From Tenacibaculum sp. MAR_2010_89 (GTDB lineage: Bacteria; Bacteroidota; Bacteroidia; Flavobacteriales; Flavobacteriaceae): 64,000 bases of DNA. Shown in pieces: positions 26,592-35,240 of the stretch. A program made the translations under genes and the position numbers. How positions within the stretch are numbered: position 1 is the first letter of the stretch; every line of letters begins with the position of its first letter. The stretch spans positions 161,501 to 225,500 of the forward strand of contig NZ_FNUB01000004.1 in NCBI RefSeq assembly GCF_900105985.1. Direction: 5' to 3'. Below the pieces are notes generated by a model that was given only the letters and a program-made list of their open reading frames with translations, was not told the origin of the DNA and made no database searches.

Positions 26592-26628
26592 TCATGTAAA
26601 AAAAACACTCCTATATAAGGAAGTTTTG

Positions 26629-26701
26629 TGACCGGGCTGGGGCTCGAACCCAGGACCCTCTCCTTAAAAGGGAGATGCTCTACCAACTGAGCTACCAGGT
26701 C
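26629..26701 (-). tRNA. tRNA-Lys(TTT), copy 1
   Basis: A 73-nt tRNA with anticodon loop CTTTTAA in a TCTCC/GGAGA stem and T arm CTGGG/CCCAG. The acceptor arms GACCTGG and CCCGGTC leave a T-C mismatch at pair 5-68. CCA is not encoded. Identical to copy 2. Confidence 0.95.
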
Positions 26702-26736
26702 ATTATTCCGCAAATGCATGTCTGCGATTGCGGGTG

Positions 26737-26766
26737 CAAATATAGAATGTTTTATTAATTATACAA
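26737..26766 (-). promoter_or_regulatory. Promoter of tRNA pair copy 1 (TTG-N19-TATATTTG)
   Basis: On the minus strand, TTG (26766-26764), a 19-nt spacer and TATATTTG (26744-26737) match the Bacteroidetes promoter consensus, 35 bp before the tRNA-Lys 5' end. Confidence 0.75.
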
Positions 26767-26909
26767 ACTTTTTTTTATCAATTATTTCCAAAAAAAAACA
26801 ACTAGGAAAACACTTTCTTACGATACTAGATAACATCGAAAATAAAACACTTATAATCAAACATTAAGAAATATTAAAAGCCATTCGATAATTTTTTGAC
26901 AAACAAAAA

Positions 26910-26936
26910 AAACCTCAATCGGTATGATTGAGGTTT
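26910..26936 (-). terminator. Terminator downstream of tRNA-Tyr copy 2
   Basis: Same 11-bp stem as the copy-1 terminator, with loop GGTAT, one base different from GATAT; T run follows on the minus strand. Confidence 0.85.
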
Positions 26937-26937
26937 G

Positions 26938-27020
26938 TGGGGAGAGCAGGATTCGAACCTGCGAAGTCGTAAGACAACGGAGTTACAGTCCGTCCCATTT
27001 GGCCGCTCTGGAATCTCCCC
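26938..27020 (-). tRNA. tRNA-Tyr(GTA), copy 2
   Basis: Identical in sequence to copy 1, with the same GTA anticodon, long variable arm and missing CCA. It lies between its own terminator and a hairpin that separates it from tRNA-Lys copy 2. Confidence 0.97.
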
Positions 27021-27027
27021 TCATAAA

Positions 27028-27059
27028 AAAAGCTTCTCGTTTATAAACAAGAAGCTTTT
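27028..27059 (-). terminator. Hairpin between tRNA-Lys copy 2 and tRNA-Tyr copy 2
   Basis: Arms AAAAGCTTCT and AGAAGCTTTT continue through one mismatch into GTTT/AAAC. On the minus strand the stem is followed by T7, as in an intrinsic terminator or processing signal. The equivalent spacer in copy 1 has a weaker, unrelated stem (about 26599-26625). Confidence 0.6.
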
Positions 27060-27060
27060 G

Positions 27061-27133
27061 TGACCGGGCTGGGGCTCGAACCCAGGACCCTCTCCTTAAA
27101 AGGGAGATGCTCTACCAACTGAGCTACCAGGTC
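27061..27133 (-). tRNA. tRNA-Lys(TTT), copy 2
   Basis: Identical to copy 1, including the T-C mismatch at acceptor pair 5-68. Anticodon TTT; CCA not encoded. Confidence 0.95.
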
Positions 27134-27167
27134 ATTTTTGCTTTTCACTTTTCCGTGTTTGCGGGTG

Positions 27168-27197
27168 CAAATATACAACCTTCTATTTGTTCTGCAA
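27168..27197 (-). promoter_or_regulatory. Promoter of tRNA pair copy 2 (TTG-N19-TATATTTG)
   Basis: On the minus strand, TTG (27197-27195), a 19-nt spacer and TATATTTG (27175-27168) repeat the copy-1 promoter exactly, followed by the same CACCCGC stretch. Confidence 0.75.
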
Positions 27198-27266
27198 GTT
27201 TTTTTACTGTTTATTTTTAATAAAAAACAAAACAAACTCACATCAACCTAAAGAAGAAGGAGTTAC

Positions 27267-28031
27267 CTACAAATCATTTAAATAAGCTTTCCTTACTTTT
27301 TTGAATAACTCAGACGAATACACGAAGTTTACTACAGCTTCATTATCTGTTTTAAATATTTCTTTACTGGTTCCTTCCCATGCTTTTCTTCCATCTTTAA
27401 GAAAAACTATCTTTTCACCAATCTCCATAACCGAATTCATATCATGCGTATTAATAACTGTTGTTATCATATATTCATCTGTAATCTCTTGAATAAGATT
27501 ATCAATTACAATAGCCGTTTTAGGATCTAAACCTGAATTAGGTTCATCGCAAAACAAATATTTAGGGTTCATAACAATTGCTCTCGCAATAGCAACCCTT
27601 TTTTGCATTCCTCCAGATAACTCAGCAGGGAATTTTTTATTTGAGTTTTCTAGATCAACTCTTTTTAATACAAAATTTACCCTATCTAACATTTCCGAAT
27701 CAGGTTGCTTTGTAAACATTTTTAAAGGAAACATTATATTTTCTTCTACAGTTTGTGAATCGAACAAAGCACTCCCTTGAAAAACCATTCCTACTTCTTG
27801 TCGAAATTGCCTTTTATCTTCAATGGTCATTTCTGTATTTATTCTACCATCATATAAAATACTTCCTTTTTCAGGTGTATGCAAACCTACAAGCGATTTT
27901 AAAAACACCGTTTTTCCAGATCCACTTTGTCCAATAATCAAACTTGTTTCTCCAGGATGAAAAGTTGCTGAAATACCTTTTAAAACTTTAACTTCCTTAA
28001 ATCCTTTATGTAAATCTTTTACTTCTATCAT
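27267..28031 (-). CDS. ABC transporter ATP-binding protein, MlaF-like
   Basis: A 254-aa ATPase with Walker A GQSGSGKT (residues 34-41), Q-loop VGMVFQGSALFDS, signature LSGGMQKRVAIARAI and Walker B YLFCDEPNSGLDP. The FQGSALFDS segment and the MlaE partner gene, whose stop lies 1 bp before this start, place it with the MlaFE (Ttg2) class that moves phospholipids between the inner and outer membranes. No MlaD-type substrate-binding gene is adjacent, so that subunit must be encoded elsewhere if the system is complete. Confidence 0.93.
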   Translation of the reverse strand: MIEVKDLHKGFKEVKVLKGISATFHPGETSLIIGQSGSGKTVFLKSLVGLHTPEKGSILYDGRINTEMTIEDKRQFRQEVGMVFQGSALFDSQTVEENIMFPLKMFTKQPDSEMLDRVNFVLKRVDLENSNKKFPAELSGGMQKRVAIARAIVMNPKYLFCDEPNSGLDPKTAIVIDNLIQEITDEYMITTVINTHDMNSVMEIGEKIVFLKDGRKAWEGTSKEIFKTDNEAVVNFVYSSELFKKVRKAYLNDL

Positions 28032-28032
28032 A

Positions 28033-28773
28033 TTAAGTCAATAGCATTTGAGTTAAAAAATAATTAGCTATTACTATAACAACTATAGTCCAAACTACTG
28101 ATTGTGTACTTGCTTTTCCTACCTCTAGTGAACCTCCTTTAACAAAATACCCCTGATATGAAGGTATTGTAGCTATTAAAAAAGCAAAAATCACTGTTTT
28201 TATTAAAGCGTACGTTATTAAAAAAGGGTCAAATTCCATTTGTATTCCCTCAATAAAATCTGCTCCAGAGAATAATCCTGATAAAACTCCTGTTACCCAT
28301 CCACCGAAAATGCCTAAAAACATTCCTAACACTATAAGAAAAGGGTAAAAAAATACAGTTGCTATAATTTTAGGCAGTACTAAATAGTTAAGGGAATTTA
28401 TTCCCATTACTTCAAGCGCATCTATTTGCTCTGTCACTCTCATAGTTCCTATACTAGAAGTTATATATGAACCTACTTTTCCAGCTAAAATGATAGAACA
28501 AAATGTAGGTGCAAATTCTAAAATCACCGATCTTTTTGCCGCAAAACCAATTAAACTCTTTGGTATAAATGGGTTTTCTAAATTTAATGCAGTTTGTAAT
28601 GCTATAACTCCTCCTATAAAAAATGAAATAAACGCTATAATCCCAATTGATTTATGCCCAAGTTCTTCTATCTCTCTAAATAAAGCTTCTTTAAATACTC
28701 TAGCTCTTTGAGGTCTTTTAAAAACTTGTTTTAGCATTATAAAATACTTTCCTACATGCTCTATATAATTCAT
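28033..28773 (-). CDS. ABC transporter permease, MlaE-like
   Basis: A 246-aa membrane protein with an N-terminal amphipathic helix, then about five transmembrane segments. Family motifs are FISFFIGGVIALQTA, LAGKVGSYITSSIGTMRVTEQIDALEVMG and LPKIIATVFFYP. MlaE-type permeases form the membrane core of phospholipid-transport complexes. It overlaps no gene but is separated by 1 bp from the MlaF-like gene downstream, so the two are cotranscribed. It diverges from pafA across 116 bp. Confidence 0.93.
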   Translation of the reverse strand: MNYIEHVGKYFIMLKQVFKRPQRARVFKEALFREIEELGHKSIGIIAFISFFIGGVIALQTALNLENPFIPKSLIGFAAKRSVILEFAPTFCSIILAGKVGSYITSSIGTMRVTEQIDALEVMGINSLNYLVLPKIIATVFFYPFLIVLGMFLGIFGGWVTGVLSGLFSGADFIEGIQMEFDPFLITYALIKTVIFAFLIATIPSYQGYFVKGGSLEVGKASTQSVVWTIVVIVIANYFLTQMLLT

Positions 28774-28858
28774 TAATTGATATTAATTTTTCTTTTGCTA
28801 AAGTATAAAAAACCATTAACTCTATCCCTACTTATATGCTTAAGCTTTCTTTTTTAAT

Positions 28859-28866
28859 TACCTTTG
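28859..28866 (+). promoter_or_regulatory. Candidate -7 element (TACCTTTG) for pafA
   Basis: TACCTTTG fits TAnnTTTG and lies 23 bp before the pafA ATG. No clear -33 TTG was found at the expected distance. Confidence 0.35.
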
Positions 28867-28889
28867 GTTCTTCATAATTATTTTTTAAA

Positions 28890-30530
28890 ATGAAAAAAAA
28901 TCTTATTCTCTTATTTGCTTTTTTATTGACTATAATGGCCTTTAAACCAGCAACAAAAAAAAATGATAAAAAACCAAAACTTGTAGTTGGTGTTGTTATT
29001 GATCAAATGAGGTATGATTACCTTATCAGATTTTCAAAAAAATATGGTAATGATGGTTTTAAACGCTTATTACGTGAAGGGTTTTCACTTGAAAATGCTC
29101 ATTATAACTACATTCCTACTTATACTGCCGTAGGACATACTTCTATTTACACAGGTACTACTCCTATAAATCATGGTATTATTGGTAATCATTGGTATGA
29201 TAAATATTTAAAAAAATCTATTTATTGTGTTACTGACAAGAATTATAAAACAGTTGGTAACAATGGTATGGACGGAGAAAAATCTCCATACAGAATGGTC
29301 ACTTCTACTATTACAGATCAATTACGTTTAGCTCAAAACATGAATGGAAAAACCATTGGTATAGCAATTAAAGATCGTTCAGCTATTTTACCTGCTGGTC
29401 ATACAGCTAATGCTGCTTATTGGTTTGATGGTGGTAAAAATGGACAATGGATATCTTCTACTTTTTACATGGATAATTTACCTAAATGGGTAAAACGTTT
29501 TAATAATTTAAAAAAAGCTGATGAGTATTTAAGTAAGCCATGGAATACGCTATATGATATTAACACCTACACTGAAAGTATAGCTGACGATAATAACTTT
29601 GAAGCTACTTTTAAAGGTGAAGCTAAACCTGTTTTTCCTCATGACATTCCTAACTTAAGGGCTAAGAACAATAATTATAGTATTTTAAAAGCAATTCCTG
29701 CGGGAAACTCTTTTACTACAGATTTTGCTAAAGCTGCAATTATTGGAGAAAATTTAGGAAAATCTAATTATACAGATTTCTTAGCAGTTAGTTATTCTTC
29801 AACCGATTATGTTGGCCATCAATTTGGCGTTGCTTCAAAAGAAATAGAAGACACTTATTTACGTTTGGATAAAGACTTAGCAAGTTTATTTAAATTTTTA
29901 GATACTGAGGTAGGAAAAGGGAATTACACTCTTTTTTTAACTGCTGATCATGCTGCAACAGAAGTTCCTTCTTATTTAAAATCTGTAAAAATTCCTGCAG
30001 GCTACATAAAACCTGTTAAATTTTTAAATTTTCTAAAGAAAGTAACTAACAACTATTTTAAGTCTGATGAGTTAATTGAAAATATTTCAAATTTTCAAAT
30101 TTTCTTAAATAAAGAAAAAATCAATGAACTAAAATTAGATTATGAAAAAGTAGCTCAGACTATAGCAAATGAAGCTATAAATTATAAAGGGATTTATAAA
30201 GCTGTAACTGCTAAAACTATGCAGAATACTAATTTTACTAATGGGATTTTAAATTCTTTACAAAATGGGTATAATCAAAAATATTCAGGTGATGTATTAT
30301 TAGTACCAAACCCTTCAACTATTGTATATCCTAAAAAAGGAACTACTCATGGATCGGGATATTCATATGATACTCACGTACCTATTATTTTTTACGGAAA
30401 AGGGATTAAACAGGGAAGTTCAAAAAGAAAATATGAAATTATAGATATTGCACCTACTCTATCTAATTTATTACAGATAGAATTTCCGAATGGAAATACA
30501 GGTAAAGTGATTCATGAAATTTTAAATTAA
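28890..30530 (+). CDS. pafA: PafA-type alkaline phosphatase
   Basis: A 546-aa exported phosphate-irrepressible alkaline phosphatase that cleaves phosphomonoesters in the periplasm or at the surface. The signal peptide spans about residues 1-20. VVGVVIDQMRYDYL provides the first metal ligand. The nucleophile is Thr79 in PTYTAVGHTSIYTG, and Asn100 (GIIGNHW) and a Lys-x-Arg pair at 161/163 (IAIKDRSA) match the positions of the known PafA active-site residues. YSSTDYVGHQFG and LTADHAATEVP carry the remaining zinc ligands. It lies alone between divergent MlaE and a strong terminator. Confidence 0.95.
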   Translation: MKKNLILLFAFLLTIMAFKPATKKNDKKPKLVVGVVIDQMRYDYLIRFSKKYGNDGFKRLLREGFSLENAHYNYIPTYTAVGHTSIYTGTTPINHGIIGNHWYDKYLKKSIYCVTDKNYKTVGNNGMDGEKSPYRMVTSTITDQLRLAQNMNGKTIGIAIKDRSAILPAGHTANAAYWFDGGKNGQWISSTFYMDNLPKWVKRFNNLKKADEYLSKPWNTLYDINTYTESIADDNNFEATFKGEAKPVFPHDIPNLRAKNNNYSILKAIPAGNSFTTDFAKAAIIGENLGKSNYTDFLAVSYSSTDYVGHQFGVASKEIEDTYLRLDKDLASLFKFLDTEVGKGNYTLFLTADHAATEVPSYLKSVKIPAGYIKPVKFLNFLKKVTNNYFKSDELIENISNFQIFLNKEKINELKLDYEKVAQTIANEAINYKGIYKAVTAKTMQNTNFTNGILNSLQNGYNQKYSGDVLLVPNPSTIVYPKKGTTHGSGYSYDTHVPIIFYGKGIKQGSSKRKYEIIDIAPTLSNLLQIEFPNGNTGKVIHEILN

Positions 30531-30534
30531 AAAT

Positions 30535-30562
30535 AAAAAAGGCGCTAATTAGCGCCTTTTTT
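30535..30562. terminator. Bidirectional terminator after pafA
   Basis: A perfect 28-bp palindrome (AAAAAAGGCGCTAA with TTAGCGCCTTTTTT) between convergent pafA and the small Pmp3 gene. Confidence 0.9.
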
Positions 30563-30570
30563 ATTTTTAA

Positions 30571-30726
30571 TTAATTCGGTTTGTTCAAAATTACCAATGC
30601 TCCAATTACGCCAGGAACCCAACCACAAAGGGTTAGTAAAAATACAATAACAACAGAACCACATCCTTTTCCTAGTACTGACAAAGGCGGAAAAAATATT
30701 GCCAGTAAGACTCTTAATAAACTCAT
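30571..30726 (-). CDS. Pmp3/YqaE family small membrane protein
   Basis: A 51-aa protein too short for standard ORF cut-offs. Translation on the minus strand from the ATG at 30726 gives two hydrophobic helices, with the Pmp3 signatures LAIFFPPLSVLGKGCG and LTLCGWVPGVIGALVIL. Pmp3/YqaE proteins sit in the cytoplasmic membrane and are linked to salt and cold stress and to membrane potential in yeast and plants; their molecular role in bacteria is unsettled. It is flanked by terminators on both sides, so it is a single-gene unit. The call is firm because the family motif is complete. Confidence 0.93.
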   Translation of the reverse strand: MSLLRVLLAIFFPPLSVLGKGCGSVVIVFLLTLCGWVPGVIGALVILNKPN

Positions 30727-30779
30727 AGTTAATCTAATTCTTTATTATAAAGACGTCTTTTATTAAATTTTGTTACACA

Positions 30780-30817
30780 AAAAAGCAATGAATTAAATAT
30801 TTAATTCATTGCTTTTT
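30780..30817 (-). terminator. Terminator after the 138-aa lipoprotein gene
   Basis: A perfect palindrome with 19-bp arms (AAAAAGCAATGAATTAAAT and its complement), followed on the minus strand by T residues. It separates the lipoprotein gene from the Pmp3 gene. Confidence 0.85.
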
Positions 30818-30832
30818 ATATTTTAATCTAAA

Positions 30833-31249
30833 TTACTGTGCTTTTTTTGTTATGCATAAATCATAACCATACCCATTTCTATTATGTACCCTTATATCTT
30901 CAAAAACAATATTTTGTAACTTTTTAATCATTACTCTAATTTGAATCTCTCCTTCTCCAAAAACACTATCTTTTACTTTTAAAAAAGTTTCAAAACCTCT
31001 TTTAACATTAAATTTTTCTTGCATAGAAAAGTTTTCATAGGCCATAATTCCTTTAGAAGTATACTCTAATTCTCCATTTACATTTCGGAATTCAATTTTT
31101 ACATTATTCTCACTTTTACTTTTTACGATAACTTCATATGTAACTTCATACTCATTTTCTTCAGGTAAATCATTGCTTTTACTACATGATAAAAACAATA
31201 TACAAAAGATTACAAATGTTAACTTATGTAAAAAACTAACTAACTTCAT
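30833..31249 (-). CDS. Hypothetical lipoprotein
   Basis: A 138-aa protein starting at the ATG at 31249; the in-frame start further upstream adds residues before the signal peptide and is unlikely. The signal peptide ends with lipobox LFLSC, followed by SKSNDLPEENE, an acidic stretch that could route it to the surface. The mature part is predicted to be beta-rich (YEVTYEVIVKSKSENNVKIE, IRVMIKKLQNIVFEDIRV) and ends ITKKAQ. I recognise no family. It lies between the Pmp3 gene and the M14 carboxypeptidase on the same strand, but about 110 bp from the latter. Confidence 0.75.
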   Translation of the reverse strand: MKLVSFLHKLTFVIFCILFLSCSKSNDLPEENEYEVTYEVIVKSKSENNVKIEFRNVNGELEYTSKGIMAYENFSMQEKFNVKRGFETFLKVKDSVFGEGEIQIRVMIKKLQNIVFEDIRVHNRNGYGYDLCITKKAQ

Positions 31250-31361
31250 ATATTTAATTATTAATTGTATCTGTAACACCTTTTATAGTACTACAATCAA
31301 TTTTACAGTTAAACATATAACTTTTTATTCACCCTACCTTATTAACTTTATTTAACTATGA

Positions 31362-33860
31362 CTACATTATTCTCCCAAAGAAAACAGCATTCATTAATAG
31401 TTTATTGGTTCCGAACCAAAAACCTCTAAAGTTAGTATTATCAGTAAAAACAATTACTTTCCCACTACCAAATCTTTGAACTTTAAAAGGCACTGAATTT
31501 TTCAATTCCTTCAAATTTTCTTTTGAAATATAACCACTTAATAAAGGTTTTTTAGTGTATTGAATTGGATTATTATAACTTTTTTTATCAGCCTTTAAGA
31601 ATAACTTTGTATTTCTAAACAATGCTATTTTTTGATTTTTATATCCAAAATTTATAGGATGTGATTTATCTATATCAGCTTCAAAAATAGCCCCTCCAAT
31701 TACCTGAGCACCTGATTGTAATCTTCTGTTTTCAAATGACACATTATTTACTACATCTATTTTTGACTTATTAAATTCTACTTTAATAAGTTTTTGATTA
31801 GCTAATAATTTTACAGCATTTCTATACCCAACTAAAACACCTCCATTACGAACCCAAGTTTTTATTTTATTAATTATAGCTCCATTTAAAGAATAACTAT
31901 TTGGTAGTATTAAGGTTGTATATTTACTTAAATCTACTCTTTCTATATAGTCAGTATCTAATTTAGTTAACTTAATATTAAATCGTTGGTCAAATAAATG
32001 CCATATTTCACCTGCATCATAACTAGTAATTCCTTTTCCTACAAGCATAGCCACTTTAGGCTTTTTAATTGCTCTAAAATTTCTACTTCCTAAATCAGCT
32101 CCATTATTTAATCCAGTTGTAACTCCTTTAATTTTTACATTACTTTTTTCAGCTACTTCTCCTAAAAAATTAAATAATTGATTATTATTAAGTTTTTGAT
32201 TTTGTACTGGTATAAAAATAGTTCCGTAATCGTAGGCTATACCATCATTATTAAACTTTTTCATTCCTACTTTAGCTCTAATTCCTTTATCTAAAATTGC
32301 ATGCAAAGCTTTAGGAGCATAATATTCATTCCAAGGCATTAAGTAACCAACACTACTTTTTACTGTAACACTTCCTTTATTCTTCTGCAAATTTTCAATT
32401 TTCTTTCCAGCTACTGAAAGCGATTGATTCTTAATCATATCAACCCCAAAAGCATGATTAAATGTCCAAGCAGAAACGTCATAAAATAAGCTATCTTTAA
32501 ATGTTTTACGCACATCAAACATTGCTTCTATTAACCTTTTATTTTTTTGATTCATTGGAACTACATAACTATACCCTTTTTTAAATTTTTTCCCTTCACT
32601 AGTTATGTCTGATTTTAACTCATGTATATTTATATGATGTCTTTTTAACACTTCAGCTAAATGATACACTTTTCCAGCATCTTTTTCATCTCCAAAAACA
32701 AGTGCTTTATTTTGTTTTTCGTTCCTAGCTTTTTCATAAAAATCTTGTTGGTATTTCAAAATCTTTACGCGCATACTTTTTGCAGCTTCTAATGTTGATA
32801 AAGTAGCTGTAAATTGATTTCTAATTGTAAACGGAAAGGTTAAAACTCCATTATCACTTTCTTGTGCATGCCCTCTTGAACTACCTTGCTCAAATAAAAT
32901 ACCGATACTTCCATTTATGTCTGGAAATGTAGAACCTTTTCCGTAATAAAAATCATCAAAATCTTCTTCAGAGTAATATAATGATCCAATTTTATCAAAT
33001 GCTTTTGCATGGTAAGTACCTATTTCTTTAGTTAACTCTTGATTTAACTGGGGAGTTAAAGGATTTGTTCTTTCAGGTATTCCAGGTTGAAAGAAAAAAG
33101 TAGAATTAGTTCCCATTTCATGATGATCGGTTAAAATATTTGGCAACCACTCGTGAAATGTTTTAATTCTCACTTTACTTTCAGGTAATTGTACAGGCAA
33201 CCAATCACGATTCATATCGAACCAATAATGATTCGTTCTTCCTCCTGGCCACACTTCATGATATTCTCTATCATTTGGATCAGGATTAATGTTATTAGCT
33301 TTATTTGTGTTGGCCCAATAAGCAAAACGTTGTAATCCATCAGGATTTAATGATGGATCAAATAATATTATCGTATTATTTAATAGTTCATTTATCTTAT
33401 TCCCCTCAGCAGCGGCTAAATAATAGGCCGCAGCTAATGATGCATTAGACCCACTTGCCTCATTACCATGTATAGAGAATCCTTGATATACTACAATTGG
33501 TAAACTAGTAACATTTACTGTTTTATCATCGGTTGCTTGAATATGCTTTAACCTAATTTCATCTAGATTACTATGATTTTTTGGAGATGTTATTTTTAGT
33601 AATAATAATGGTCGTCCTTCATAAGTATTTCCTCTATCTTCTATACTAATTCTATCTGATGCTTTTGCCAAAGCCTTCATATACTCCACTAACTTATCAT
33701 GCGTTATATGCCATTCTCCTACTTCATGTCCTATAACAGATTTAGGCGTTGGTATATTTTTATTATAAGAAACATCTTTAGGCAAATAGTAGGATAAATC
33801 TATTTCTTGTGCTTTTATATGTATACTTATAAAAAATAAGCATAGGAGTAATTTTTTCAT
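31362..33860 (-). CDS. M14-family zinc carboxypeptidase with C-terminal amidotransferase-like domain
   Basis: An 832-aa exported peptidase. After a signal peptide (to about residue 17) the M14 catalytic domain (about 45-370) shows the zinc motif HGNEASG (His131, Glu134), FDPSLNPDGLQRF, the third ligand region ILTDHHEMG and FEQGSSRGHAQESD with the likely catalytic Glu. The C-terminal part (about 600-700) resembles a class I glutamine-amidotransferase-like fold (VAMLVGKGITSYDAGEIW, LILPNSYSLNG, WVRNGGVLVGYRN) with no catalytic Cys, so it is probably structural. No T9SS sorting domain is seen. It likely degrades peptides in the periplasm. Confidence 0.9.
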   Translation of the reverse strand: MKKLLLCLFFISIHIKAQEIDLSYYLPKDVSYNKNIPTPKSVIGHEVGEWHITHDKLVEYMKALAKASDRISIEDRGNTYEGRPLLLLKITSPKNHSNLDEIRLKHIQATDDKTVNVTSLPIVVYQGFSIHGNEASGSNASLAAAYYLAAAEGNKINELLNNTIILFDPSLNPDGLQRFAYWANTNKANNINPDPNDREYHEVWPGGRTNHYWFDMNRDWLPVQLPESKVRIKTFHEWLPNILTDHHEMGTNSTFFFQPGIPERTNPLTPQLNQELTKEIGTYHAKAFDKIGSLYYSEEDFDDFYYGKGSTFPDINGSIGILFEQGSSRGHAQESDNGVLTFPFTIRNQFTATLSTLEAAKSMRVKILKYQQDFYEKARNEKQNKALVFGDEKDAGKVYHLAEVLKRHHINIHELKSDITSEGKKFKKGYSYVVPMNQKNKRLIEAMFDVRKTFKDSLFYDVSAWTFNHAFGVDMIKNQSLSVAGKKIENLQKNKGSVTVKSSVGYLMPWNEYYAPKALHAILDKGIRAKVGMKKFNNDGIAYDYGTIFIPVQNQKLNNNQLFNFLGEVAEKSNVKIKGVTTGLNNGADLGSRNFRAIKKPKVAMLVGKGITSYDAGEIWHLFDQRFNIKLTKLDTDYIERVDLSKYTTLILPNSYSLNGAIINKIKTWVRNGGVLVGYRNAVKLLANQKLIKVEFNKSKIDVVNNVSFENRRLQSGAQVIGGAIFEADIDKSHPINFGYKNQKIALFRNTKLFLKADKKSYNNPIQYTKKPLLSGYISKENLKELKNSVPFKVQRFGSGKVIVFTDNTNFRGFWFGTNKLLMNAVFFGRIM

Positions 33861-34011
33861 TAGTTATAATTTGATTAAACCATAAAGATACTCATTCTTA
33901 GATTTTAACAAATCCTACTATAGTTTTTAACGATTTTTTAAGAAAACTTTTATCACTAAAGAGTTTCTGTATGCTTTTTCATATTTTAGTTATCAATTAA
34001 TTTAAAAAATC

Positions 34012-35103
34012 ATGTACATAAAAAAAACGTATCCCTTAAAGGGAATGCTAAAATGGACAAGGAGGTATACTTATGTATTTTTACTTTTAAGTACTATTCC
34101 TGTTTTTTTATTTGACATTTTGCGATGGAAATGGCTTTACATACCATGGCTCCCTTTAGGTGTATTGGGTACAGCAGTTTCTTTTATTGTTAGTTTTAAA
34201 AACAATGCTTCATATGATCGTTTATGGGAGGCCCGTAAAATTTGGGGAGGCATTGTAAATACTTCTCGATCTTTTACTATCATGATAAAAGATTTCATAA
34301 AAAACGATAACATTTCTAATAGTGAACTGAAAAAAATTCATCGTGAATTAGTGCATCGTCATGTCGCTTGGTTAACAGCTTTACGTTATCAACTAAGAAA
34401 ACATAAACCATGGGAAAACCATATTAAACCTAGTAAATCGAATAAAGAGTTTAGAGAAAAAAACTTTGTGGTTTTAGAACAAACAATTCCCATTGAAAAA
34501 GCTATAAATCCATATATTTCTAATAATGAATATAAAGAGATTTTTGCAAAAGGAAATCAAGCATCTCAATTATTAGGAATTCAGTCTAGACGTATAAAAG
34601 AATTACAAAGTGAAGGGTTAATTGATGATTTTCGTCATATGGAACTTGAAAAAATATTGGTTGAATTGTATACACTTCAAGGAAAAAGTGAACGCATTAA
34701 AAATTTTCCTTATCCTAGACAATTTGCTACTTTAAACTTTATATTTATTTGGATCTTTATCATTCTTTTACCCTATGGAATGATGCAAGAATTTGAAGCT
34801 TTGGGTGATAGAATTCTTGCTTCATTAGCAAACCATGAATTTAAAACAGTTATCATGCATAAAATTCAAGAATTCATTGCTATACATTTTGAATGGTTTT
34901 CTATCCCGTTCAGTACACTATTAGCTTGGATATTTTATTCTATGGAAGCTATTGGAGAAAATTCTGAAAACCCTTTTGAAGGTGGCCCTAATGATGTACC
35001 TATAAGCGACTTATCAAGAGGAATTGAGATTGACATACGTCAATTAATCGATGATACTGACATCCCAGAATCTTATGAATGGAAAAATGATATTACACTA
35101 TAA
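34012..35103 (+). CDS. Bestrophin family ion channel protein
   Basis: A 363-aa membrane protein of the bestrophin/RFP-TM family. It shows an N-terminal RYTYVFLLLSTIPVFLF helix, the family signature FKNNASYDRLWEARKIWGGIVNTSR near residues 60-85 (SYDRLWEAR is diagnostic), and C-terminal helices PRQFATLNFIFIWIFIILLP and PFSTLLAWIFYSMEAIGENSENPFEGG. Bacterial bestrophins form pentameric anion or cation channels in the cytoplasmic membrane. It is divergent from the M14 carboxypeptidase and not clearly in an operon. A longer-than-usual helical insertion lies between residues 140 and 215. Confidence 0.92.
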   Translation: MYIKKTYPLKGMLKWTRRYTYVFLLLSTIPVFLFDILRWKWLYIPWLPLGVLGTAVSFIVSFKNNASYDRLWEARKIWGGIVNTSRSFTIMIKDFIKNDNISNSELKKIHRELVHRHVAWLTALRYQLRKHKPWENHIKPSKSNKEFREKNFVVLEQTIPIEKAINPYISNNEYKEIFAKGNQASQLLGIQSRRIKELQSEGLIDDFRHMELEKILVELYTLQGKSERIKNFPYPRQFATLNFIFIWIFIILLPYGMMQEFEALGDRILASLANHEFKTVIMHKIQEFIAIHFEWFSIPFSTLLAWIFYSMEAIGENSENPFEGGPNDVPISDLSRGIEIDIRQLIDDTDIPESYEWKNDITL

Positions 35104-35240
35104 TTCACTATATTTTTTTCAATAAAAAAGACATGAAAAAGATTTAAAAACATTGATAATGTTAAAGTTTTAATAAAAAAATAAGTAGGGTAATTTTTTT
35201 TTAAAACTGTCTTTATAGGGAAACAAGACAATTATAAAAA

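Noticed and set aside
26481..27197. Possible mobile element because two near-identical tRNA blocks flank a unique spacer.
   Set aside because: No integrase, transposase, attachment-site structure or coding frame lies between the copies; a simple duplication explains it.
26486..27241. Short minus-strand open frames across the tRNA genes.
   Set aside because: They are read through tRNA sequence and repeat between the two copies; they are not protein genes.
35104..35240. GGG-containing stretches before the BNR/T9SS gene as partners of the C-rich motif at 24121.
   Set aside because: The similarity is only a few bases and the orientation and spacing differ.
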